64,000 bases of DNA, taken from the NCBI RefSeq assembly GCF_032773895.1, contig NZ_CP120416.1, forward strand, positions 4,307,001 through 4,371,000, read 5' to 3'. The DNA is from Teredinibacter sp. KSP-S5-2 (lineage in GTDB: Bacteria > Pseudomonadota > Gammaproteobacteria > Pseudomonadales > Cellvibrionaceae). Of this stretch, positions 34,591-45,200 are shown piece after piece (the stretch's first letter is position 1; every line of letters begins with the position of its first letter). A program made the position numbers and the translations under genes. The notes under the pieces are model-generated. The model saw nothing but the letters and a program-made list of their open reading frames with translations. It did not search any database and was not told the DNA's origin.

Positions 34591-35860
34591 TTCCTACATA
34601 TAAGAACCCTCACACCTAAGCCGGATCAAACTTAATTAGTTTAACCAAAATCAAATCACGAATAAGTAGATTTGCGGCTCTACCTATACTTATTTATGAT
34701 CCGCGACCATGAAATACCGGTGCACAATAATTTGGTTTTTGCTTACAACATTATTCAGGTTTCTTGTACCCAGAAAAACACGATCGATTGTTACCGAGAA
34801 TATTCTACTTAGGCAACAACTCTTAATTCTTTCCAGAAAACAAAAACGTTGTCCTAATTTAAAAACGGAGGATCGTTTTGTTTTTTCCCTATGTGCTGAG
34901 TTTCTTAGCCTTCAGCGTATTACCAAAAATGCTGTCCTACTAAAACCCGCGACTATCCTTCGCTTTCATACAGCGTTGAAAAATAAAAAGTATAAATCAC
35001 TTTACACAGCTAAAACCAAAGCTAAACCCGGCCCTAAAGGGCCTTCTCAGGAAGTTATTGATGCAATTTTGGAATTCAAAAAGCGAAACCCACGTTTTGG
35101 CACATCAAGAATTGCTCAACAAATTAATCAGGCATTTGGTTTAACGATTAATAAGGATATTGTTCGCCGCATTTTATTCAAATACCACAAACCAAATGGC
35201 GATAATCATGGTCCCTCGTGGCTAACCTTTTTAGGCCATAGCAAGGACAGCTTATGGAGTACGGATTTTTTCCGGTGTGAATCGGCCACGCTAAAAAGCC
35301 ACTGGGTAATGGTGGTCATGGATCAGTTCACCCGTCGCATCGTGGGTTTTGCTGTTCATGCTGGCGATCTAAATGGCATAGTGGCATGCCGTATGTTTAA
35401 CCAGATACAAAGCAAACAAACACTGCCTAACTATCTAAGCTCCGATAATGATCCGTTATTTCAATTCCATCGCTGGAAAGCAAACTTGCGGATACTGGAG
35501 ATAGAAGAAGTAAAGTCCATTCCTTGTGTGCCCACATCCCACCCGTTTATTGAACGCGTAATCGGAACAGTTAGAAGGGAATTACTCGATCAGACGCTCT
35601 TCTGGAACAGTCAGGATTTGCAGCGAAAGCTTGATCAGTTTAAGCATTACTACAATCAGCACCGCTGCCATTCGTCCACAATGGAAAGGCCACCCATAAA
35701 CTGCTCAAAAAACACGCTTAAGCTTTCTGACTACTCGTGGGAAAGCCACTGTCGAGGCCTCTTTCATCTCCCATCTTTAGGTTGAATTAGCAATTCGCCA
35801 AGGACAGGCCAGGGATCGGCCGGGACGTCACCAAGCGGAATGGATTCATGCTTGCCGCAG
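34591..35860 (+). mobile_element. DD35E insertion sequence (approximate limits)
   Basis: The element is recognised from its transposase gene and from lying between two parts of an Rhs locus: the Rhs terminator at 35862-35896 on one side and the orphan tip on the other. I could not find terminal inverted repeats or a target-site duplication by eye, so both ends are approximate. An 8-bp inverted repeat (AATAAGTA at 34661, TACTTATT at 34687) sits just before the transposase start and may be regulatory. Confidence 0.6.
34709..35785 (+). CDS. integrase-core (DDE) transposase
   Basis: A 358-residue transposase with an rve/integrase core. The catalytic triad is Asp186 (LWSTDFF), Asp246 (YLSSDNDPLF) and Glu282 (SHPFIERVIGTVRRELLD), with exactly 35 residues between the second and third, so DD35E. 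The N-terminal part has IVTENILLRQQLLIL and KRNPRFGTSRIAQQIN, typical of single-frame IS3/IS481-like integrase proteins. It appears intact. A related 3' remnant lies at 33216-33313. Location inside an Rhs region suggests a role in, or a scar of, tip displacement. Confidence 0.9.
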   Translation: MKYRCTIIWFLLTTLFRFLVPRKTRSIVTENILLRQQLLILSRKQKRCPNLKTEDRFVFSLCAEFLSLQRITKNAVLLKPATILRFHTALKNKKYKSLYTAKTKAKPGPKGPSQEVIDAILEFKKRNPRFGTSRIAQQINQAFGLTINKDIVRRILFKYHKPNGDNHGPSWLTFLGHSKDSLWSTDFFRCESATLKSHWVMVVMDQFTRRIVGFAVHAGDLNGIVACRMFNQIQSKQTLPNYLSSDNDPLFQFHRWKANLRILEIEEVKSIPCVPTSHPFIERVIGTVRRELLDQTLFWNSQDLQRKLDQFKHYYNQHRCHSSTMERPPINCSKNTLKLSDYSWESHCRGLFHLPSLG

Positions 35861-35861
35861 A

Positions 35862-35896
35862 CTAAAAAAAAGCCCCGGAGATTAATCCAGGGCTTT
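35862..35896 (-). terminator. rho-independent terminator of the Rhs-immunity operon
   Basis: A stem AAAGCCC-C-GGA / TCC-A-GGGCTTT (one C-A mismatch) with a 6-nt loop, followed on the minus strand by eight T. It begins 3 bp after the stop of the small membrane protein gene at 35899. Confidence 0.88.
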
Positions 35897-35898
35897 GT

Positions 35899-36195
35899 TT
35901 ATTTTATTAGGGGCTGCCCCCTATTCTTCTTTTTTAAAACTCTAGATAAAAATTTTGGTACAACATGCTGAAAAAAAACATAAAAACAAATAAAAAATAA
36001 TATGTCCAAATATTTGGCCCAAATAACCAACTCTCTATCCCACAAAAAAACCAACAAATAGATTGCTAGAGATACACCTGGAATCCCTGATGCACCAGAT
36101 TTAGTTACCTGCTTCCGAGTATTTAAATAGCAGGATAAAAGATCTAAAAGAACTCCAACTAGAAGAAACATCATACTGACTGGAAACATTGTCAT
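35899..36195 (-). CDS. small membrane protein, probable immunity protein of the Rhs toxin
   Basis: A 98-residue protein with about three hydrophobic segments (FPVSMMFLLVGVLLDLLSCY; GVSLAIYLLVFLW; YLDILFFICFYVFF) and a basic C-terminal tail (KKKNRGQPLIK). It starts 14 nt after the stop of the giant Rhs gene, with AGGG in the gap, and is followed at once by a terminator, so the two form a closed two-gene operon. In Rhs loci the gene directly after the variable tip normally encodes the cognate immunity protein. A membrane immunity protein would suit a tip that acts on or crosses the inner membrane. Function is inferred from position only. Confidence 0.7.
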   Translation of the reverse strand: MTMFPVSMMFLLVGVLLDLLSCYLNTRKQVTKSGASGIPGVSLAIYLLVFLWDRELVIWAKYLDILFFICFYVFFQHVVPKFLSRVLKKKNRGQPLIK

Positions 36196-36209
36196 ATTTA
36201 TCTATCCCT

Positions 36210-39200
36210 CTATGGAACAAGCATTCTTTGACCAAACAAGCCTTTAAAAGCTTCCCAGCCGGAAGGATAGCGTAGACTACTACCCGCAACAGTTGCTGTA
36301 ACAGACTGTGAGTACGAAGCCTGTAATTGTGGCCCTCCCGCCATTATATAGTTTCTTAGGGAGTTTCCTCCGGTCATCACCCAACGGGTATTTACACCAA
36401 TCTCTCCAGCAACAGTCCACTGAGTAACAACTTGTGTCTGAGCTGTAAACGGCCTTAAAACAAAACCGCCAATTATTAGTGCAGAAGTATGGAGCTGACC
36501 AGCTACTCTGGAGAAACCATATTCCGTAGAAAGCTCATCGACTCCCCCATCAATCCCCATCCACTCACGAACAACATCAGTCAGACCAAAAGAAACACCA
36601 TCACCAAAACCTGCCGCCGAGTTTACAAGCCAATCAGGAAGAGTAGGCCAATTTGCCGGATTTAGGAAACCATCTCCAACCTTAACCCCCCCCTCTTGTG
36701 ACGCCCCAGGCACCCTAATCGCCTCAATGTCTCCTTCAGTCTCTTCAGCAGCTTTCGTCAACTCCTTCGGTATCAACCCCGTATAAACAAGCCCATTCTC
36801 AGACCCGTGCAATGCTTCCTGATTCCGTAAAGTAGACTGATTAGTTTTGGTTTCAGTATCCGCATCTGTTTCAGCCCCTTTCTCCCTAAACAGCCTTTTT
36901 ACAACTTGCTCATTGCTCAGAGCCCCATTATAAAATGTGGTTTTCGTACCACCTTCTGTTGCTGTAGTCACTTCTGTGTATGCGGACGTAATCCTTCCAT
37001 TTCGCGTTGTTGTACTACTACCATCTTGGTTAAAAATAACGGAATAGCAACCAACCCCACACTCTGCTTGATACCCCGTCGGATCAGTCCCTGCCAGCGG
37101 GTTATTCATGATGTACGAGTATGAGTTAATACTCTGCGAGTTCTTTGGACTCTGGATGTACGGGTCCACACTCAGAAACCGGCCCAGGTTGTAATCATAC
37201 ACCCGACCGTTCATATGTATATACTCCACATCGTCCAGATGTTCATGGTCGGTAAAGCCACGTCGGGTTTTGGCATCGGCTTCGTCGCCCAATATGGGGC
37301 GCTGTTGTTCACCACCGCCTAACCAGACATTTTCTTTCAGGCTGCCATCGGCTTCTCGCGGTTTACCAAACGGGTCGTAGTCCCGTTGTGCCACCACCAG
37401 GCCGTTTGCATCGGTGAAGGTACGTGCACTGCCTAGCCGGTCTTTGTGTTGGTAACGGATGGCAAAACCGTCGTTGTCCTGACTGACCACCGCAGTGCTG
37501 CCAATGTAGGCCCGCCAGCTTTCCCGCTTCACACCATTTTCTTCGCGGTATTCCTTTTCAAACAGTTTGCCCACGTAGTGTGTGGTGGTGGTTATATTTT
37601 CTTTGACTTTGATTTGCCGGTAACGCATATGGCTGGGGCCATAGGCAAAACTCAGGGTCGCGCCTCCTTTCTCGATATAGGTGGGTTTGTCCATGGCATT
37701 GTAGATGGCTTGGCTTAAGCCATCGCCGCTGGTCATATTCCCCCGGGCATCGTAGCCAAAGTTCGCCCATTGGTATTGGGTGGTGCCGTCCTGTTGCTTG
37801 AGGATTTTCTCTACCCGTTTGACCGCGTTGGGCCCACCGCTGGTGCCGGTGGTGTAGTCGTAGTTGCGGGCGTAGTCGGATTTACTCAGCAGGTTGCCAC
37901 CTGAGTCGTAGGTGTAATCAAGACCGGTGCCATTGAAGCTGTTAAAGCTGCTGTGGGTTAACCGGTGCAGGTCGTCATAGACAAAGTATTCGCTGTAGTT
38001 GTGGCTTCCGCCCTTATCGCCCATATCCGGGGTGGCGGCGCCGTTTTGCATGTGTTCCAGCAGAATATTGCCGAAGCCGTCGTACATCTGGTATTGGATA
38101 TCCAGTATCTCTTGCAGGTTGCGCAGTGCGCTTATCTGCAATGCCTGGCCATTGACCGCACTGTATTGCGCCAATTCCTGAATGCCATTGCCCAGTGTCG
38201 CCCCGACGATGTTGCCCCACTGGTCCATGTCGTCAACTTCCTGATAGACATAGCCCGTGGCCGCATTTTTTACCACATTCATGTAGCCATAGGTGTTGTA
38301 GTCGTATTCCACGGTGAGGTGATTGGGGTATTCCAGGCCTTTGAGCCGGCCGTAGTTGGCGTCGTACAGGCTGGTGACGCTGTAGCTTTCACCGGTGCTG
38401 TGGGTCTCGGTGGTGCTGACGGGTTGACCTTTGTCGTTGTAGCTGTAATGACGGGTTAAACCAGCACCCGATTCCTGGTAGAGCTGACCATAACCATAAC
38501 TGGCGTTATCGTAGCTGTAACTGAGGTTGTCTTCGCCTGTTGCAGTGCGCAATGTGACACGGCCAAGCGAGTCCAGGTAGTAGTTGACGGTTTTGTTGTT
38601 GGCCCGGGTTTCCTGTTGCAGTTCACCAAAGCCGTTATACACAAAGTGGGTGATGCCCTGATTGGGGTCATTAACCTTAACTTTGCGGTTTAGGCCGTCA
38701 TACAACGCCACGATCGGATGCCCCTGTGTGTCTTCAATCACCACCGGGCTGCCCAGGCTGTTGTATCCGTAGCGGGTGATGCCGCCTTCGGCATCGGTGG
38801 TCCGCATCAATTGGTCCAGGCTGTTGTAGGTGCGGCTCATGGTCAGCGTTTTCCCTTCACACCCACCTTGCACCAGGATATCCGTTTGATAGGGGTCTGC
38901 GGTATCAATCCGGTAGCTGGTGGTCATGGTGGTATTGATGCCCAAGGTGCCACAGGTTTGGCTGACTTGCTTGCCCATTAACCGGCCAAGCGGGTCATAG
39001 GCGGTGTAGGTCACACCGTGGCCCTCACTCGGACTGTTCAACATGCTAAAGCTGGGCACCGACTCAAAGCTGACCAGGCCACGGGCATTGTAGAACACAT
39101 CGCCATACACCCAGGAGCCCGCAAAGCTTTGCGTTGCGGTGCGCAGGGTTCGGCCCAATTTGTCCTGCCAGGCTTTGCTTGTGGGGGTTCCCGCCTGGGT

Positions 39201-42200
39201 TGTGGTCACCTGAAGTGCCGCCAGGGTCGGGCCATCCATGTCCGGTAAGGTATAACGCAGATATTGAGTGGCGGCACCATCGGTGTGGATGGCCAATGGC
39301 CGACCGAACGGATCATAGTTGGTGGTCACCGTCACGCTGTGGGTGGCATCCAGCATGCGACTGACGGATAACGCCTGCCCCGATGCCGGGTCAATGTCCG
39401 TCATCACGCTGTGGCCTAACGGGTTGGTCACGGTACGCGGGAAGTAGCCATCAGTACTGTACTCGGGGATGGTGGTGGTCCGCGTTTGCAACTGCCATTG
39501 CCCACTGGTGTTCTTTTGGTAGGCGGTTTGACTGGTGCTTGTTGGCAGGCCGTAGTCATTGAATAGGGTCACGGTGTCACTGTATAGCCCTTGATTGCTG
39601 GCCAGCTGATCCACACCGTTGACGTTCACCGAAGTCACTTTGACCTGCTTTGGTATTCGAAGTGAACGGGTCGTGTCGTAGCTGTAGGTGGTTTCAACTT
39701 CAATGGCGTTGTCTAAGCCGGTTTCACTGCCGCTGTAACGGGAGAACGCATCCTCAAGATGACGGCCTGTCACCTTATCCTGGGTCACGCTACTCACCGT
39801 TTTCTTATCCAGCCACCAGGCGGCTTCCTGCGTTGATGTGATGTCAATCGTGGCGCTGGCCGCCGTGACCCGCGTTCCCCATTCATCCCAATGGGTTTGT
39901 GTGGTCGCGATGGCGTTGCCCCATTTATCTATGCTGGTGGTTTCGCTGGTTTGTATCGATACGGGCCGGCTCAGGCTGCAGGGTAACGTGTCACACATCA
40001 GCTTGCGCATTACGCTTTGATTCTGGGTAGCATAGATGCTGTGTATACCACCAGCCGACGCGGTTACCGCGATATCCATTTGATGGGCAGTATTTTGCGC
40101 ATAACAGTGGTGGCTGAAGTGAATGGCTTGGCTCGCATTGGCAGGCAAGCTGGACAGGCTGGTTTCCGAGGTGCCACTGATGGTGCAGGCCGCGCCATCA
40201 CCAAAGACATTGCTCGAACCAAAAGTACCATAGGTATCGCTGGTGAATTGGCCTTGCTGCTGCACCAGGCTCACCATCGGGAACATTTGATGGAAGTCGG
40301 TGTGGCTGACCAGGCCGTTGGCCACGTCTTCACGAATCATCGAGCGGAAGCCGGTAAAACCACGCCCTTTGCTGTTGTACATCGCGCCCCGGTAGGCGTA
40401 TTTGGTTTCATTGAGCCCGCCAATGCCGTTGGACTGCTTGAAGTTGCTGACCACATACATGCTGGAGCTAAAGTGGAAATACCCCTCGCTCTGGTTAACG
40501 TAGTCATGTGCCGTGGAGTAGAGGGCCTGCCCTGCCACACTGGTGTCTCCGGTGGATAGCGGACGATAGGCCCATTCCCCTGTCACGCCAAAGCCATTGG
40601 TTGCCTTGCTCATCACATCCACAGGGTTGTAGCTGCCGGTGGTGGTGCCATTACCCGAACCGTAGTTACGGGTGATGTAGGCACCGGCAATAAAATTACT
40701 GCCAGAGGCCAGTTCGGATAGCCAGGTTGAATTGGAGTTCGCAGTATCGATTCGTTTAGAGACGGTGCCGGTATAGGTACGCAAACCGATGGTGCTGACC
40801 ATATCCACATTGCCGTCACCAAAGGCATCAAAGAAACGCACTTCGTAGGCTGGACCGACAAAAGCAGTCGGCTCTTTTCTGACGGTGTAACCGCCATTGC
40901 CATCGTCATCAAAGTAGAGTGCGTCCCAACGGTAGATAGAATCATCGTAGTAATACGACCCTATCGGAGTGGTCGGGTATGTCGACGTTTGTGTCTGGAT
41001 CGCACCATACAACTCATCCCCACATTTTTCGACGGTGCCTTCAAAACCAAATGCGGAGGTGGAACATACCGAAATTAAACGCTCCCCCGGCATAACCAGT
41101 TCCTGGCGTCCATCGCCATTGAGGTCAACCGCGTGCATGGCATCATTGTATTTAGGCTGTACGATGGCACGCTTTAATAGCCCTCCACCATAAGACATTA
41201 AAATTTCATGGTATCGCTCTTCGATAAACTTCCGAGTACTCTGGGTGTTATCCACTTGCGTTAAGACGATACTGTTTGACGTGATATCGCCCTTGTTTAG
41301 CATCACCGCAAGTTGACCGTTACTCCAACCTAGCGTATCAGACAAACCATCGCCATTAACATCCAGGTAGGTGTGGAAGTATTTTTCACCAGGGCCATAA
41401 TCCGTGGTTGTTCCTGCACCAAAGCCGCCTTTTAACACACGCTCAAATTGCAAATTGCCCGGCGTACTTTTATTCAGTAACACAGCGACAGGAACAGGGT
41501 CGTAATAGGTGGTGGCCAAATGAAATTTATCCATCGTCTCTTCGATGATGAAATCCGTTAAACCGTTGCCGTCATAATCACCAATAGGGGTCAGGGCTTC
41601 GTAGGTAAAGACATCATACTGGCCACCGGCTGGAAGCTGACCACAGCCTACGATAGAGCAGCCATACACCGTTTCGGCCAACTCCTGGTAGGTGTACACA
41701 TCTGCTCCCTGTGTTGCAAAATGGGTCGCGGTAGCACCACCGTTATTTAAATACACCCGGAGCTGTGTTCGGCCTGCCAGCTCGTTAGGGTAAAAGGGGC
41801 TGGTACCCGTTTCCGTGTATTTCACCACCAAATCCTGCAGCCCATCACCGTCCACATCCGTCGCCGTAAGGATTTCATCACGACGGTTATATATCGGATT
41901 TCTCAACTCATCTTCGGTCGCCGAGTTGGAAGGGATTTTCAACAAGATGTTGGTGTTCACGTAGGGGTGCACGCCGGAGCTTGGCTTTTGTGAAGAAAAC
42001 TGCACGTGCAACTTCCCTTGCTCAAACTTGAACGCATCGTTGATGCCGTCTGAATCCAGGTCTAATTCGATGCAGGTGTATCGGCCCTTCACTTCTGTGC
42101 GCAGGCAACCAAACTCGACATCCACATCGTTGGTACCTTCGTTGTCTTGTTCGGCATTGACGTTGTAACCGATAAAATCCCGCGTACCGTCACCGTCCAC

Positions 42201-45200
42201 GTCGCCCTGTGACATCACATTATGCAGGTACACTTCTCCCGCAAAGGTTTCCACCCCGCCTATTTTGAGTGGGGTCACTTCTGCAATAGTACTGTTTTCC
42301 AACCAGTCAAAACGGGTTGCAGGCAGGCACTGCCAAGTGCCTTCAAATGCGCAGTGGGTAATGCTTTTAACCAGTGATCGCTCACTCGCCAAGCTCAAAC
42401 CATAGCCAACACGGTATTCGTAAACACTGTCTAAACCATACTTCGTGGTAATTTTGTGCAGCCGCTGAGTGGTTTCCGATTTTCCACCCGCTAAATACGA
42501 TACCGTCCTGTCATCACGCGGCTCATAAATAAATTCGACTGCCCGATCACCTTTGTCGCTTTCGCTGTTCCCGGTATAGGAAATTTTGGTTAACAGCTTT
42601 TCACCCTCACCAAAGGTGGTGTAGTCGTAATGAATAAAGTTAGCGGCTGCAACGGGTACGTTCCCCAAGTTTGCTGCACCGTCGGTATTGCCGACCGCGT
42701 CGTGTTCAAATTCCAGTAACCAGCTAAGCGGGTAGGAAGCACCGGCATGGATCAGTTTGCTTTGGCTATTTTTACCAAAGTACTGAACGGAACCATCTTT
42801 GTATTCCGCCGTAAACCATGCAACCGTGCTGTTAATACCTGCGCTGTGCTGCGTAACCCGGACAAAGCTATCGCTCTCTGTCCGGTATTCTGCACCTGCC
42901 GCACCGTATGTTCCCGATACCACCATCAGTCGTGAGCCATTCAGACACAACCGGTCTTCCGTTATCGAGTACTGCACTCCCCGGGTTAAGGCATCCTGGG
43001 CGTAGGTGTTACCACAGCGGCTGATCCCACCGCCAGCGCCCAGACTCCAGCCAACCCCCAAGGTGTCATTGCCACCACGCGATGAATAACTCAAGGAAAC
43101 TGAAGGCTGAACACCGTTTCTGCCTGGGGGCAGAGCAATAGGAACGCTGTATGAGGCAGAGCCGCCGCTGACATTCGCCGCACCTTGCAGCACACCCACC
43201 GGCTCGGCCGGCATGGCAGGTGCAGAGTTAACCAGTGTTTTATCTGCGATTACGCCGTCAAACGCCTTAGCATAATTGGGTTCTGTCGGCGCAGTAATAA
43301 CCAGTGGACTTGAACTGGCTGGCGACGAGCATTTCTCCATGCCATACAGTGTTCGGCATGCCACCACCTCATACACATAGGTACCATTTGGCAAAACGCT
43401 GTCATTCAATTGTGTGCTTGTTTGGGTAAATTGTTTGTTTTCCGTTCCTGCCGTCTGACCAATTCGATTGATAACAAAGTTCGTCACTTCCGCCGAAGTC
43501 CAGGTGACAGTCGCATCCCGGTTATTTCCATTATTGGTCGCGGATAAGTTCGTGACCACTTCCGGCGCGAGTGAGCTGTGTACGCTCACCATATTTGACA
43601 CTGCCGGCGCACTGCACTCTTCCATGGAACCCAGCACATTGCATGCGTGAACACGGTAGGTGTATTGACCATCGCCGATGTTGTTTTCTGTCAGTGGCGA
43701 TCCGGTACGAGTAAAACTTGCTTCAACGGTATCCGTCTGAGTGTTAACCCGCTCTATCCGATATTCCGTTGCATCCGTGCTGCTGCTCCAACTCACACTC
43801 AAGCTGCCGGATGTGCTTGTGGGATCGACCGAGACTGTGGCAGGTGAAGCTGGTTGAACCAGGTTAATCGCAACCGTCACTGACGGGGTGTAGGCACTGA
43901 CGCCTGCGGCATTTGCTGCTGCGACTTGGAACACCCAACTCCCAGGCGCTAAATTGGTCACCGTTCGATTAGTACTGACACCAACGTATTCCGATACCCA
44001 ACTACCACCATTAAACCGCTTTTGCAGGCGATATTCTGTGGCCGTTTCCGAGGCCTGCCAGGAAACCGTGACACTGGTGTTAGTCGTACTGGTCACCGAA
44101 GGGGAGATGCTGGCCGGAGCCTGTGGTGGAAACAGCACTTCGACAGACTTTGCTGGGATCGTGTCGATCACAGGGCATTCGCCCACTAACGGTGCTTGAC
44201 GACAGTCCCGCTCTTCAATGCTGTATGAATAGGTTCCAGCTGTTGTTTTGGTGTAAGCACGGGTTCCTGTTGACGTAGTCAGTTGAGCAACACTGATTTC
44301 TGAATTATTAAAGTATTCTCGTAAAATTGCGTTACCAAAAACGGTATTTACGTCCCAGCTAATTGAATAATGGCCATCGCTGGACAAGGTTTCGCTGAGT
44401 TGCAAGCCATTGTCACCACCAGAAACCGCCACCGTGACCATATCACTGGTTCGCCAATCACTGCAGGAACCGCCATTGCAGGCTCTAACCCGATAGGTGC
44501 GCTCACTCGATGGCAGCCCCAAACGGTTGAAGCTCATCTGCAAACCGGAATACAGCTGGCCCCAGCCACCGCTATCGGCTTTTTCTTCCAGGTTGTACGA
44601 GGTCACACTTCCTGTTGCCGCGTCCCAACTTATGGTGAATGTACCGTCACGATCTATTGAGGGGACACTGATACTCGGCGGAACACCAGGAATGTATTCC
44701 ACTAATACCCCAGCGGATTCAGTCCAACCGGAGCAGCCGCCGACATTACATGCTTGAACCTGGTAGTAGTAAGTGCCATCGGTCAGGCCGGATTGACTGT
44801 ACGAAGCACCAGATAAAGGGAGGAGATCTGTTGACCAGCTACCGGCACTTTCCTTCTTTCTTTGAAGTTTGTAGGAGGTGGCTGTTGCAGACAAATCCCA
44901 ACCCACCGTGAAACTTCCATCGTTATCCAATGAAGGCAGACTAAACGCGGAAGGAGGCAGGGGCGGATGTACCACTTCGACAACGGAGGAATCTTTCCAG
45001 CCACTGCATCCACTGGTGTTACACGCCTGAAGACGGTATTTGTAGCTGCCGTTAGCTAAACCGGTCTGGGCGTAGCTTGTACCCGAACCGGAATAGATGT
45101 CAGACGACCAGTTACCACTGCCTAACTGTCGTTGAAGTTTGTAGCTCTCGACAATGCCCGAACCCGAAACCCAGCTTACGGTAAAGCTGCCATCACCATC

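Noticed and set aside
37965-40559. Long plus-strand open frames opposite the YD-repeat region of the Rhs gene
   Set aside because: Antisense shadows of a conserved GC-richer coding region; no start signals or domains.
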